NCBI RefSeq assembly: GCF_011766325.1
Contig: NZ_BLLG01000003.1
Location: 62,001-126,000, forward strand
Direction of reading: 5' to 3'
Source: Streptomyces pacificus
GTDB lineage: Bacteria > Actinomycetota > Actinomycetes > Streptomycetales > Streptomycetaceae
Length of the DNA stretch: 64,000 nt
Part shown: positions 7,865 through 16,373 of the stretch, in pieces
Position numbering within the stretch: the stretch's first letter is position 1
How the letters are laid out: every line of letters starts with the position of its first letter
Made by a program: the position numbers and the translations under genes
Notes under the pieces: model-generated
The model's database searches: none
Seen by the model: only the letters and a program-made list of their open reading frames with translations
Told to the model about the DNA's origin: nothing

Positions 7865-9160
7865 TCAGGTCGCCGGGTCCGCCACTGTCCCGTCCTCCTT
7901 CTGGGCGCGGCGGCGCAGGGCGTCCTCGTCCGTCGCCGCGTCGTAGGTGACGAGCTTCGGCAGTGCAGCGGTCAGCAGGCCCACCGAGGCCACACACAGC
8001 AGCCCGCCGCTCCAGAACGCCGCCCGGGTGCCGGTCCAGCCGGCCGCCGCGCCCGCCCGCACCTGGCCCAGCTGCGGGCCCACGCTGTACGACAGCACCT
8101 CGATGCCCGCGAGGCGGCCGCGCAGCGACTCCGGGATCGTCTGGTTCCAGATGGTGGCGCGGCCGAGTCCGCTGAGCATGTCGCCGGCGCCCGCGAAGCC
8201 GAGGCAGAGCAGCACCAGCCAGACGTCGGTGAACCAGCCGGCCGCGGCGATCGCGAGACCCCACCCGGCGGCACCGAACACCACGAACAGGCCGTGGCGG
8301 CGTACCCGCGAGGTCCAGCCGCTGGTCAGGCTGAGCAGCAGCGAGCCGACCGAGCCCGCCGCGTACATCAGCCCCAGGGACCACTCGGCGTCGAGCTCGT
8401 CGGCGAGGAACGGGAAGATCGTGTTGGGGAAGGCGAAGAGCATCGCGGCCAGGTCCACGGCGTAGGTACCGAGCAGCACCGGCCGGCTCCAGGCGTACCG
8501 GGCGCCCTCCGCGATCCCCCGCAGCGACGGTTTCCCCGCGTCGTGCGCGGGCGGGGCGGGGGACAGCCGGGAGCACAGCAGCATGGAGACCAGGAAGCCG
8601 AGGGCCGTCGTGGTGTACGCCGTCGCGTGTCCCGCGTACGCCACCACCAGCCCGGCCAGTGCGGGACCCGCGATGGCGCCGAGCTGCCAGCGCAGCGCGT
8701 TGAGCGCGGCCGCCGCGGTCTGCTGGTCGTGCGGCACGATCCGGGCCATCAGCGAGTCGAGGGCGGGCCGCTGCAGTCCGGCGAGGGCGGAGACACCGGC
8801 CGCGACGACGTACAGCGGCCATAGCGCAGGTGTCGGCTGCAGTGCGTTGACCAGCAGGATCACGGCCATCGCGGCCATGCCGCTCTCGGTGGTCACCAGC
8901 ATCCTGCGCCGGTCCACCGCGTCGGCCAGGGCGCCTCCGTACAGCCCGAACACGACCAGCGGCACGAGCTCCACGGCGCCCATGGCCCCGACCGCGAGCG
9001 GTGACCCCGTCAGGTCCTTGATCTGCAGCGGCAGGGCCACCATCGCCATGAAGCTGCTGAAGAACGTGATCAGCCCCTGCACCCACAGCAGGCGGAAGTC
9101 CCGAGAGGAGCGCCAGGGCGAGAGGTCCGGGAGCAGGGCCCCGCGCAGTCGTGATGCCAC
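7865..9160 (-). CDS. MFS transporter, EntS/TetV-like exporter family
   Basis: A 431-residue major facilitator of the 12-helix EntS-like group, likely a proton-driven exporter in the cytoplasmic membrane. Hydrophobic segments are regular along the chain; the loop 2-3 signature appears as [14 protein letters not shown], and the centre has a long cytoplasmic loop (about 185-210). [22 protein letters not shown] is the usual loop 10-11 block. The start is GTG; no strong ribosome binding site is visible, so it could begin a few codons away. It precedes the 203-residue gene's stop by 45 bp on the same strand and may be co-transcribed with it. The substrate cannot be inferred. Confidence 0.87.
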   Translation of the reverse strand: MASRLRGALLPDLSPWRSSRDFRLLWVQGLITFFSSFMAMVALPLQIKDLTGSPLAVGAMGAVELVPLVVFGLYGGALADAVDRRRMLVTTESGMAAMAVILLVNALQPTPALWPLYVVAAGVSALAGLQRPALDSLMARIVPHDQQTAAAALNALRWQLGAIAGPALAGLVVAYAGHATAYTTTALGFLVSMLLCSRLSPAPPAHDAGKPSLRGIAEGARYAWSRPVLLGTYAVDLAAMLFAFPNTIFPFLADELDAEWSLGLMYAAGSVGSLLLSLTSGWTSRVRRHGLFVVFGAAGWGLAIAAAGWFTDVWLVLLCLGFAGAGDMLSGLGRATIWNQTIPESLRGRLAGIEVLSYSVGPQLGQVRAGAAAGWTGTRAAFWSGGLLCVASVGLLTAALPKLVTYDAATDEDALRRRAQKEDGTVADPAT

Positions 9161-9205
9161 GACGTGCCATGGTCTGCGCGCGGGGCGGGGAGCGGCAAGC
9201 GAATT

Positions 9206-9817
9206 TCACCACCGCGTCGGCGGCGGCGGCGCCGCCAGTCGGTCGGCCAGCCGGGCGAGGCGGTCGCGGAAGCCCCCGCGGCTGCGGGGGCCGGCCGGCG
9301 GCGGTACGTTCTCGCCCGCGGCCGCACTCACCAGGTGCTGCACCGCGTCCAGGTCGACCTCGGCCGTCCCCGGCACCGTCAGCGCCTCGTGGGCCAGGCC
9401 GAGCACCTCCGGGTCGCCGGCGTCCAGCGACAGCACCTTCGCCCCGGAGCGCCTGGCCTTGTGGACGCGCTCCAGCACCGCGGCGTCCGGCCGCTGCGGC
9501 GCCACCACCAGCAGCGTCTCCCCCCGCCCGGCCGCCGCCACCCGGCCGAGACCCACGGAGAGGTGCGCCGGGTCCCCGGGGCGCACCCGGTGCCGTACCA
9601 GGGTGGGAGCCAGCTCGGGCTGCCCGGACCAGGCCGCCTCGTCCACGAGGTGCGCGGCGAGGTGCCACGGCTCGTACTCGGCCGTTCCCAGCAGCAGCAG
9701 TCCGCCGCCGTGCGGCACGACGGAGGAGCGCAGCGCCCCTGCGAACCCGCGGACCGCCGCGGGCCACTCGGTCCCGGCGAGGACTTCTCGCAGCAGTGCC
9801 ACGCGTATGGCATCCAT
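9206..9817 (-). CDS. Conserved hypothetical protein
   Basis: A 203-residue protein of a kind seen in streptomycetes, without a domain I can name. It is an alternating alpha/beta sequence: MDAIRVALLREVLAG, then GGGLLLLGTAEYEPWHLAAHL, then GRGETLLVVAPQRPDAAVLERVHKARRSGAKVLSLDAGD cannot be quoted further; the last part reads like the second half of a Rossmann-like or SIS-type domain, where a switch from detection to VLSLDAGD would fit a strand-turn. The C-terminus is proline/arginine-rich. ATG start with GGACAGGATG upstream. It lies upstream of the MFS gene on the same strand, 45 bp apart, and diverges from the F420 oxidoreductase gene. Confidence 0.72.
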   Translation of the reverse strand: MDAIRVALLREVLAGTEWPAAVRGFAGALRSSVVPHGGGLLLLGTAEYEPWHLAAHLVDEAAWSGQPELAPTLVRHRVRPGDPAHLSVGLGRVAAAGRGETLLVVAPQRPDAAVLERVHKARRSGAKVLSLDAGDPEVLGLAHEALTVPGTAEVDLDAVQHLVSAAAGENVPPPAGPRSRGGFRDRLARLADRLAAPPPPTRW

Positions 9818-9908
9818 GGGCGGGCATCCTGTCCCCTCGTGGGCGCCGGCGGGCGCCGGTTCCGCCGCGGTTCACCCGTACGGGAGCACCAGCCTTCCTA
9901 CCAGCGAG

Positions 9909-9914
9909 TAAGGT
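9909..9914 (+). promoter_or_regulatory. Probable leaderless -10 box
   Basis: TAAGGT lies exactly six bases before the ATG at 9921, and there is no ribosome binding site, so the mRNA probably begins at the start codon. No convincing -35 box was found. Confidence 0.5.
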
Positions 9915-9920
9915 CGGATC

Positions 9921-10628
9921 ATGACTTCTCAAGACAACCCCGCCCCGAAGCCCGCCGCCAGGGACCCATGGGACCTCCCCGACGTCTCCGGGCTGGTCGT
10001 CGGCGTCCTCGGCGGCACGGGGGACCAGGGGCGCGGCCTCGCCTACCGGCTCGCCCGTGCGGGGCAGAAGGTGGTCATCGGTTCCCGGGCCGCCGAGCGC
10101 GCCGAGAGCGCCGCAGCCGAACTGGGCCTCGGCATCGAGGGTGCGGAGAACGCCGAGTGCGCACGGCGCAGCGATGTCGTGATCGTGGCCGTGCCCTGGG
10201 ACGGGCACGCCAGAACCCTGGAGGCGCTGCGGTCCGAGCTCGCCGGAAAACTGGTCGTCGACTGCGTGAACCCGCTCGGCTTCGACAAGAAGGGCGCCTT
10301 CGCGCTGAAGCCGGCCGAGGGCAGCGCGGCCGAGCAGGCCGCCGCCCTGCTGCCGGAGTCCCGGGTCACCGCCGCGTTCCACCATCTGTCCGCTGTGCTG
10401 CTCCAGGACGAGTCGATCGAGGAGATCGACACGGATGTGATGGTGCTGGGCGAGGCGCGGGCCGACACCGATCTGGTGCAGGCTCTCGCGGGTCGTATCC
10501 CCGGAATGCGCGGGGTCTTCGCCGGCCGGCTGCGCAACGCCCACCAGGTCGAGTCGCTGGTCGCCAACCTGATCTCCACGAACCGCCGCTACAAGGCGCA
10601 CGCGGGCCTGCGCGTCACCGACGTCTGA
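9921..10628 (+). CDS. F420H2:NADP+ oxidoreductase
   Basis: A 235-residue NADPH-dependent F420 reductase, which transfers hydride between NADP(H) and coenzyme F420. The Rossmann loop is GVLGGTGDQGRGLAYRLA (about 28-45), followed by the NADP-phosphate contact IGSRAAERA. The middle blocks VIVAVPWDGH and VVDCVNPLGFD and the C-terminal NAHQVESLVANLISTNRRYKAHAGLRVT are typical of the actinobacterial enzymes. Compared with the archaeal enzyme it carries an extra 25-residue N-terminus. Streptomycetes make F420, so the cofactor is available. It is monocistronic and appears to be transcribed leaderless. Confidence 0.92.
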   Translation: MTSQDNPAPKPAARDPWDLPDVSGLVVGVLGGTGDQGRGLAYRLARAGQKVVIGSRAAERAESAAAELGLGIEGAENAECARRSDVVIVAVPWDGHARTLEALRSELAGKLVVDCVNPLGFDKKGAFALKPAEGSAAEQAAALLPESRVTAAFHHLSAVLLQDESIEEIDTDVMVLGEARADTDLVQALAGRIPGMRGVFAGRLRNAHQVESLVANLISTNRRYKAHAGLRVTDV

Positions 10629-10933
10629 GCGGCGCCCGGCGGCGGCGCCCGGTGACCCCCGTCCGCCCTCAGGCGCGGTGGCGCCCTCAGGCGGCGGGTG
10701 TCCGGTGCCCGGGGGTCGGGTGCCCGGGGTCGGTGCCCGGGGGGCGTTCGTGCGGCGCGGTGGGACCGGAGCCGACAGCGCGGCGCCATGGCGCCGGAGT
10801 TCCCTCGTGCGGCGGGGCTGTGGCATCGGAGTCCTCCGTGCGCCGGGACCGGCCGGGTGCCGGGTATCCGTCGCCGCAGCGGCATGGGGGACACTGGTCC
10901 GCGACACCCCTGACCGGACAGGAGCCGACCCCC
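10629..10933. other. Gene-free gap with GGTGCCCGGGG repeats
   Basis: This gap between the F420 oxidoreductase and the small membrane protein contains clustered imperfect repeats built on GGTGCCCGGGG and GGTCGG (about 10700-10743). Open frames across it differ in length on both strands and show no family resemblance. No terminator hairpin was recognised. Confidence 0.5.
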
Positions 10934-11113
10934 ATGCCCCGCCTCGCCCTCTACGCCGTGATCATCTGCGTTCTCGCCGTCGCCGCGGCGGTCGTCTCGT
11001 TCGTCGAAGGCAGCTGGTTGGGGATCGTCTGGGTGCTGATGGCCGGTGTGTCGTCGAACATGGCGATCTACTACTTCCGCCGCGGCAGGGCGCGGACGAC
11101 GCCGACCTCCTGA
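10934..11113 (+). CDS. Small two-helix membrane protein
   Basis: A 59-residue protein with two hydrophobic segments (about 4-25 and 29-47) separated by a short EGSW turn, and a basic RRGRAR tail that should stay inside the cell by the positive-inside rule. The start is set by GGAG nine bases upstream of the ATG; a longer open frame runs through this site but its upstream part is repeat DNA. Similar short proteins occur in streptomycetes as hypothetical membrane proteins. The function is unknown. Confidence 0.72.
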   Translation: MPRLALYAVIICVLAVAAAVVSFVEGSWLGIVWVLMAGVSSNMAIYYFRRGRARTTPTS

Positions 11114-11259
11114 GCACTGGGCCCGTCCGTTCCGGCGGGCGCACGGGTGGCGGTCGCAGGCTGCCGGACCTCCGGCTGAGGCTGCCGGACCTCCGGCTGC
11201 CGCACCACCGGCTGCGGACGCCGCTCATCGCCCGTCGCCTACCGCCTACCGCCCACCGG

Positions 11260-12066
11260 TTATCGGGCGAGCAGCGCCGTGCACTCCGGGTACTGCTCGG
11301 TCCAGAAGCGGTACAGGTCCTGTCCGCAGGCGACCTCCGCCCGTGACACCCCGAGCCCGTCCATCAGCGCGAAGACCACGTCGAAGAACACGTGGTTCAC
11401 CCCGGGGATCCAGAGGACGGCGAAGACCGCCACCAGACCGAACGGCGCGAAGGGCTCCACCTGGCGGCGGACGCCGTACGGCAGCCAGGGCTCGATGACT
11501 CCGTACCCGTCCAGTCCCGGAACGGGCAGGAAGTTCAGGATCGCCGCGGTGACCTGCAGCAGGGCCAGGAAGGCCAGGGCGAAGCGGAAGCCGAGGGGCA
11601 CGCCGTCGAGCGCGTCGAGCCAGAACGGAGCCGTGCACACGACCGCGAACAGGACGTTTGCCAGCGGGCCCGCCGCGGAGATCAGGCTGTGCTTCCAGCG
11701 GCCTCTGATCCGGTGCCGCTCGATGAAGACCGCGCCGCCGGGCAGACCGAGACCACCCATGATCACGAACAGGACGGGCAGCACGATGCTCAGCACCGCG
11801 TGCGTGTATTTCAGCGGGTTCAGCGTCAGATAGCCCTTCGCGCCCACCGTGAGGTCGCCGCCGTGCAGAGCGGTGCGCGCGTGCGCGTACTCGTGCAGGC
11901 AGAGCGACACGATCCACGCCGCCGTCACGAACAGGAACACCGCGATGCCCTGGCCGTTCGCGAAGCCCGTCCAGACCGCCCAGCCCGTGACCGCCGTGAT
12001 CGCGGCGATACCGAGGAATACGGGCGAGATCCTCCGGTCGCTGGTACGGAGGGTGGCCGAGGTCAT
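11260..12066 (-). CDS. Site-2 protease-type membrane metalloprotease (M50)
   Basis: A 268-residue integral membrane zinc protease of the M50/site-2 type. The zinc-binding HEYAH motif (His58, Glu59, His62) lies in the second hydrophobic segment, and the third ligand region is the PVPGLDGYGVIEPW block late in the chain; NPLK and SAAGPLANVLFA are also conserved. About five to six membrane segments are expected. No PDZ domain is present, so it resembles the small actinobacterial S2P-like proteins whose substrates are unknown. ATG start with GGGAGCG upstream. It lies downstream of panB on the same strand, but a strong hairpin at 12124-12161 separates them. Confidence 0.88.
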   Translation of the reverse strand: MTSATLRTSDRRISPVFLGIAAITAVTGWAVWTGFANGQGIAVFLFVTAAWIVSLCLHEYAHARTALHGGDLTVGAKGYLTLNPLKYTHAVLSIVLPVLFVIMGGLGLPGGAVFIERHRIRGRWKHSLISAAGPLANVLFAVVCTAPFWLDALDGVPLGFRFALAFLALLQVTAAILNFLPVPGLDGYGVIEPWLPYGVRRQVEPFAPFGLVAVFAVLWIPGVNHVFFDVVFALMDGLGVSRAEVACGQDLYRFWTEQYPECTALLAR

Positions 12067-12123
12067 CGAGAGCGCTCCCGGGGCGTGGTCGGCGAGTACT
12101 TAGGGGCTCGTACACGGTAAAGG

Positions 12124-12161
12124 CGGCAGCCCGCCGACGGGGGAAGATCGGCGGGCTGCCG
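12124..12161 (-). terminator. Strong hairpin terminator downstream of panB
   Basis: A perfect 14-bp inverted repeat (arms 12124-12137 and 12148-12161, CGGCAGCCCGCCGA and its complement) encloses a 10-base loop. It lies 160 bp beyond the panB stop and 57 bp before the start of the protease gene. There is no T-tract, as usual in streptomycetes. It should separate the two units. Confidence 0.82.
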
Positions 12162-12320
12162 TGGTGCCGCAGTGGCTCGAGAGGCGCGTGAAGCGGGTAA
12201 GGCGCGGGTGAAATGCCTGTTGGGAAGCGGGTCAACCGCGTGAACCGCGTGGGCGAGGGGCGTGTGGTGCGGGTGGGGGAGCCGGTACCGCACCGTGCGG
12301 GACCGGCTGCCCTCACGCGA

Positions 12321-13187
12321 TCAGTGGAAGGCGTGCTCCTCGGCGGGGAACGCACCGCCGACGACGTCCGTGGCGAACGCCTTCGCCGCATCGCCGAGCG
12401 TCTGCCGCAGATCCGCGTACTGCCTGGTGAAGCGCGGGACCTTACCGCCCGTCAGGCCGGCCATGTCGGTCCAGACGAGGACCTGGGCGTCCGTGGCGGG
12501 ACCGGCGCCGATACCGACGGTGGGGATGTGCAGCGAACGGGTGACCTCGGCAGCCAGCTCCGCCGGTACGAGTTCCAGGACCACGGCGAAGGCGCCCGCG
12601 TCCTGCGCCGCCTTGGCATCGCGCAGCAGCCGGTGTGCGGCCTCGTCGCCGCGGCCCTGCACCCGGTAGCCCATCGTGTTGACCGACTGCGGGGTCAGGC
12701 CCAGATGGGACATGACCGGGATGCCCGCCTGCACCAGCGTCTCGGTCTGCGGCAGGGAGCGCTCCCCGCCCTCCAGCTTGATCGCCCCGACCCCTGCCTC
12801 CTTCACCAGCCGGGTCGCCGACCGCAGCGCCTGGGCGGGCCCCTCCTGGTAGGTGCCGAAGGGGAGGTCGCCGACGATCAGGGCGCGCCTGGTGCCCCGT
12901 ACGACGGCCGCGGACAGGATCGCCATCTCGTCCAGGGTGACGGGGACGGTGGTGTCATAGCCGAGGTGGCAGTTGCCCATCGAGTCCCCGACCAGCATCA
13001 CCGGGATGCCGGCCTCGTCGAAGACGGACGCCGTCATGGCGTCGTAGGCGGTGAGCATGGGCCACTTCTCGCCGCGCTCCTTGGCGGCGGCGATGTCGTG
13101 GACGGAGATGCGGCGTGTGCCCTTGCCGCCGTACAGCGCCTTGCCGCCGCTGTCGGCCGGCTGTGTCTGGGCAGCCTGAAGCGTCAT
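12321..13187 (-). CDS. panB: 3-methyl-2-oxobutanoate hydroxymethyltransferase
   Basis: A 288-residue PanB, which adds a hydroxymethyl group from methylene-tetrahydrofolate to alpha-ketoisovalerate, the first committed step of pantothenate and CoA synthesis. Family blocks are complete: KWPMLTAYDA, the metal-site VGDSMGN (Asp), VVGDLPFGTY-type segment, VKEAGVGAIKLEGG, IPVMSHLGLTPQSVN, and VVLELVPAELAAEVTR with the catalytic Glu. The N-terminus has the extra roughly 25 residues common in actinomycetes. ATG start with AAGGAG nine bases upstream. It is a single gene; panC and panD are not nearby. It diverges from the DHA2 exporter. Confidence 0.96.
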   Translation of the reverse strand: MTLQAAQTQPADSGGKALYGGKGTRRISVHDIAAAKERGEKWPMLTAYDAMTASVFDEAGIPVMLVGDSMGNCHLGYDTTVPVTLDEMAILSAAVVRGTRRALIVGDLPFGTYQEGPAQALRSATRLVKEAGVGAIKLEGGERSLPQTETLVQAGIPVMSHLGLTPQSVNTMGYRVQGRGDEAAHRLLRDAKAAQDAGAFAVVLELVPAELAAEVTRSLHIPTVGIGAGPATDAQVLVWTDMAGLTGGKVPRFTRQYADLRQTLGDAAKAFATDVVGGAFPAEEHAFH

Positions 13188-13331
13188 GATCGATCGGCTC
13201 CTTCGTCATCTCGAGGCGCCCTCACGGCGTCCCCGGACCGCGTCCATGGTGGCATCCCCGTGCCAGCCGCGTGAAGTGGCCCCGTGCACACCGCCGCAAG
13301 GTTGGCCGGTCCTGACACCGATGGCCCAGCT

Positions 13332-13366
13332 TTTCTATACGAGACGGTGCCGTATAGAAATACGCT
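13332..13366 (+). promoter_or_regulatory. Operator palindrome and promoter of the DHA2 exporter
   Basis: A perfect inverted repeat TTTCTATACG - 9 bp - CGTATAGAAA (13332-13360) is followed immediately by a -10 hexamer TACGCT (13361-13366), which ends six bases before the exporter ATG at 13373. The palindrome covers the -35 region, so a bound repressor would block the promoter. The TetR gene just downstream of the exporter is the likely binder. The transcript is probably leaderless. Confidence 0.85.
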
Positions 13367-13372
13367 GCGATC

Positions 13373-14992
13373 ATGTCCACACCTCCGGGCGCGCCCCCCG
13401 CCCCATCCCGGGTTCCGGAAGCCGTTCACCGACGCCGCTGGCTCATTCTGGCCGTACTGATGTTCACCGTGCTCATCATGGTGCTGGACCACTCGGTCCT
13501 CAACGTGGCGGTCAAGACCATCGCCACCCCCGCACCCGTGGGCATCGGTGCCACACAGGGGGAGCTGGAGTGGGCCATCAACTCCTACACCCTGGTCTTC
13601 GCCGCGCTGCTGTTCACCGCCGGGCTGATCGGTGACCGCGCGGGCCGCAGGAAGACCCTGCTCTTCGGCATGGCGGTGTTCGGCGCCGGCTCGGCGCTCG
13701 CCGCGTTCTCCGGCTCGTCCACCGAGCTCATCGCCTACCGCGCGGTGATGGGCCTCGGGGCCGCGTTCGTGATGCCGGCGACCCTCGCCGTCCTGATGAA
13801 CGTCTTCGAACGCGACGAGCAGCCCAAGGCCATCGGCATCTGGGCGGGCGGGGTGGGCATCGCCATCGCCCTCGGCCCACTCACCGGCGGGCTGCTGCTC
13901 GAGCATTTCTGGTGGGGCTCGATCTTCCTGGTCAACGTGCCGGTGGTGATCGTGGGCTTTGCCGCGATGGCCCTGCTGATCCCCGACTCCCGGGACCCCG
14001 ACCCCGGCCGGATCGACCCCGTCGGCGTGCTGCTGTCCATCGTCGGCCTCGTCCTCCTGGTCTACGGCATCATCCACGGCGGTGAGCTCGCCTCGCTCTC
14101 CGACCGGTCCGTGCTGCTGCCCCTGGTCGGCGGGCTGGCGGTGCTGGCGGTCTTCGTGGTGTACGAGCACCGCGTCGACCACCCGGCACTGGACTTCTCG
14201 TACTTCAGGAACCCCGCCTTCTCCGCGGCCATCACCGCGACCGCGCTGGCCTTCCTCTCGATGATGGGCGTGGCGTTCTTCTCGGTGTTCTACCTCCAGA
14301 GCGTGCTCGGCCACAGCCCGCTCCAGGCCGGGCTGCTGGTCCTGCCGCTCGCGGTCGCCCAGTCGCTGTTCGCGCCGCGCGCCAGGCTGGCCGTCGCCCG
14401 GTTCGGGGCCAAGGCGACCTGCACGGCCGGAATGGTGATGATCGCGACCGGGCTCGCCTGCTTCGCCTTCTTCGACGCCACGACCCCGCTGTGGGCGCTG
14501 GAGCTCGCGTTCTTCGTCCAGGGCGCCGGGATGGGCCACGTCATGTCGCCCGTCACGGTCACGGTGATGCAGGCCCTGCCGAGGGAGAAGGCGGGCGTGG
14601 CCTCCGCAATCAACAACACCTTCCGGCAGATCGGCGGGGCGCTGGGCGTGGCCGTGCTCGGCTCGCTGCTGTCCGCCGCCTACCGGGGCGGGATCGAGAG
14701 CACCCTGGCGCGTACCCCCGGTGTTCCGGACGAGGCCAGGCACGCGGCGGGCGAGTCGCTGGAGGCGACGCTTGCCGTCGCCGAACGGCTCGGTCCTGCC
14801 GGACGCGTCCTGATCGCTCCCGCCCACGAGGCGTTCCTCGTCGCCATGCACCTGGCCGCGCTGTGCGCCGCGACGGTGACGCTCATCGGCGCCGTGGTGG
14901 TGGCGACGTACCTTCCCGGCCGCCGGAAGCCCGGTGCCGGATCGCCGCCTGTGCCGGACGAGCGCCCGGCGGCGGGGGTGGCCGGGGGGTGA
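13373..14992 (+). CDS. DHA2-family (14-helix) MFS multidrug exporter
   Basis: A 539-residue drug:proton antiporter of the EmrB/QacA type, with about 14 membrane segments. Motif C-like and motif A blocks are visible: [14 protein letters not shown] in helix 1, [17 protein letters not shown] in loop 2-3, and [22 protein letters not shown] in helix 5. Late in the chain [20 protein letters not shown] is the standard loop before helix 11. It likely exports a hydrophobic antibiotic or metabolite. Expression should be controlled by the operator at 13332-13360 and the TetR protein encoded 300 bp downstream. The start is ATG without a ribosome binding site but with a correctly placed -10 box. Confidence 0.92.
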   Translation: MSTPPGAPPAPSRVPEAVHRRRWLILAVLMFTVLIMVLDHSVLNVAVKTIATPAPVGIGATQGELEWAINSYTLVFAALLFTAGLIGDRAGRRKTLLFGMAVFGAGSALAAFSGSSTELIAYRAVMGLGAAFVMPATLAVLMNVFERDEQPKAIGIWAGGVGIAIALGPLTGGLLLEHFWWGSIFLVNVPVVIVGFAAMALLIPDSRDPDPGRIDPVGVLLSIVGLVLLVYGIIHGGELASLSDRSVLLPLVGGLAVLAVFVVYEHRVDHPALDFSYFRNPAFSAAITATALAFLSMMGVAFFSVFYLQSVLGHSPLQAGLLVLPLAVAQSLFAPRARLAVARFGAKATCTAGMVMIATGLACFAFFDATTPLWALELAFFVQGAGMGHVMSPVTVTVMQALPREKAGVASAINNTFRQIGGALGVAVLGSLLSAAYRGGIESTLARTPGVPDEARHAAGESLEATLAVAERLGPAGRVLIAPAHEAFLVAMHLAALCAATVTLIGAVVVATYLPGRRKPGAGSPPVPDERPAAGVAGG

Positions 14993-15177
14993 CCGGGCGG
15001 CCACCGGGCGATCACCAGGTGGCGATCGGGCGGCGACAGGGGTCCGCGAGAATCGAGGGCACCGCGTCCGCGCGGTCCGCGCGGTGCGGCCGACGCGGGC
15101 GGGCCGGGGGAGCCGGTCGGGGGAGCCGGTCGGGGCCCTGGGGCAGGACCCGCGGACCACCACGGAACACGGGAAAC

Positions 15178-15294
15178 ATGCAGCACATGCAGGACATGCA
15201 GGACATGCAGCACATGCGGGACGCACCGCGCACACCGGATGTGCGCAAGACACAGGACGCAGGGGAGAGCGGGACGGAGTGGAGGCTGCTGTGA
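15178..15294 (+). CDS. Possible Met/His-rich upstream peptide coupled to tetR
   Basis: A 38-codon open frame starts inside a 9-bp tandem array (CATGCAGGA/CATGCAGCA) and encodes MQHMQDMQDMQHM followed by a charged segment. Its TGA overlaps the GTG of the TetR gene (GTGA at 15291-15294), the classical arrangement for translational coupling. There is only a weak GGGAAA before the first ATG, and the array has several ATGs. It could be a leader peptide affecting tetR translation, or merely repeat DNA that happens to be open. Confidence 0.3.
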   Translation: MQHMQDMQDMQHMRDAPRTPDVRKTQDAGESGTEWRLL

Positions 15295-15998
15295 CCAGCG
15301 GGACCAGCGCGAGGGGGCGTACGGGAACGGGACCACGCGGGCGCCCTGGTGCCGTGACCGCTCCCGGGGCCGGTGGGGAGCCCGGTGCCGGTGCGGGTCC
15401 CGCGCGCCGCGGCAGGCCCCGGAGCGAGGCGGCGGAGGCGGCCATCCGCGAGGCGGTGGCGGTCCTGCTGGAGGAGGGGGTGCCGCTGGGCGACATCTCC
15501 ATCGAGCGCATCGCCCGTACCGCGGGGGTCGGCAAGGCCACCATCTACCGGCGGTGGGCGGACAAGGAGGAGTTGTTCGTCGACGTCCTGCGGGACATCG
15601 AGCCGCCGGATCCCGACCTGCCCGGCACCTCCGCCCGCGACGACCTCGTCGTGATGCTGGAGTCGGTCCGCCTCCGCGGTCTCGCCCAGCGCTCGTCGGC
15701 GCTGCTGCACAACGTCCGCGCGCAGATGAAGAGCCATCCCCGGCTGTGGGACGCGTATGTCGCCACCGTCATCGACCCGCGCCGGGCGACCGTGCTGGAG
15801 ATCCTGCGCCGGGGGGTCGCCCGCGGGGAGATCCGCGACGACCTGGACATCGACCTGCTCAACGATCTGATCGTCGGCCCGATGCTGGTACGCGCGGTGA
15901 TGCGGCCGGACGCCCCGCTGCCCGGCGATCTCGCGGAGCGCATGGTCACCGCCGTGCTGGAGGGCCTCGGGCCGCCCTCGGACGCAGCGCCGTCCTGA
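15291..15998 (+). CDS. TetR-family repressor, probable regulator of the DHA2 exporter
   Basis: A 235-residue TetR-type regulator. After a 40-residue glycine/arginine-rich N-terminus comes the helix-turn-helix: EAAIREAVAVLLEEG, then IERIARTAGVGKATIYRRWADKEELFVDVL (about 68-97). The C-terminal ligand domain contains the LHNVRAQMKSHPRLWDAYV and PRRATVLEILRRGVARGEIR blocks of the TetR_C_11/MarR-like drug-sensing group. The GTG start is supported by GGAGG about six bases upstream; a real start somewhat downstream is possible because the first 35 residues are low-complexity. It follows the exporter on the same strand and is the best candidate for binding the palindrome at 13332-13360. Confidence 0.86.
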   Translation: MTSGTSARGRTGTGPRGRPGAVTAPGAGGEPGAGAGPARRGRPRSEAAEAAIREAVAVLLEEGVPLGDISIERIARTAGVGKATIYRRWADKEELFVDVLRDIEPPDPDLPGTSARDDLVVMLESVRLRGLAQRSSALLHNVRAQMKSHPRLWDAYVATVIDPRRATVLEILRRGVARGEIRDDLDIDLLNDLIVGPMLVRAVMRPDAPLPGDLAERMVTAVLEGLGPPSDAAPS

Positions 15999-16373
15999 CC
16001 GTCACCCTGACTGGCCGTCACCCTGAGAGCCGCCCTCAACGCCGTCCCGACCGCCGTCCCGGTGCCGCCCTCGCCTGCCTGCCCGCCTGCCCGCCTGCCG
16101 CCCGCCGCGTGGCAGCCGGGCGGCCGCCACCGGGCCTCCCGGCTGCGGCTGCGCCGGTGCCGTCCCCTTGCCGCCTCCGCGGCCCCGCGGCGCGCTGTCC
16201 GTACCGGCGGCCGATGTGCGCGTTCTGTCACAGCCGCGCCACCATGGGTCGTGAGCGGAACTCGTCGCGGAGTCCGGTCGTCCTCGCACTCGAACGGCGG
16301 AAACGCTCGCCCCGCATCGCCTAGGGTCGTGGGCGGGCAGGGTGTGCACGGCAAGGCAGTGAGGACTACGCAG
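15999..16373. other. Gap with pyrimidine-rich repeats and a -10-like box
   Basis: The first 150 bp hold CCTGCCCG-type repeats (16070-16105) and GCC-rich filler. Nearer the phosphoesterase gene, GGAAAC (16299-16304) and TAGGGT (16322-16327) are 17 bp apart and could be its promoter. No gene was recognised. Confidence 0.4.

Noticed and set aside
7572..10907. 1111-codon open frame on the minus strand
   Set aside because: It covers the MFS, hypothetical and F420 oxidoreductase genes in the wrong frame or strand; composition shows no protein-like pattern.
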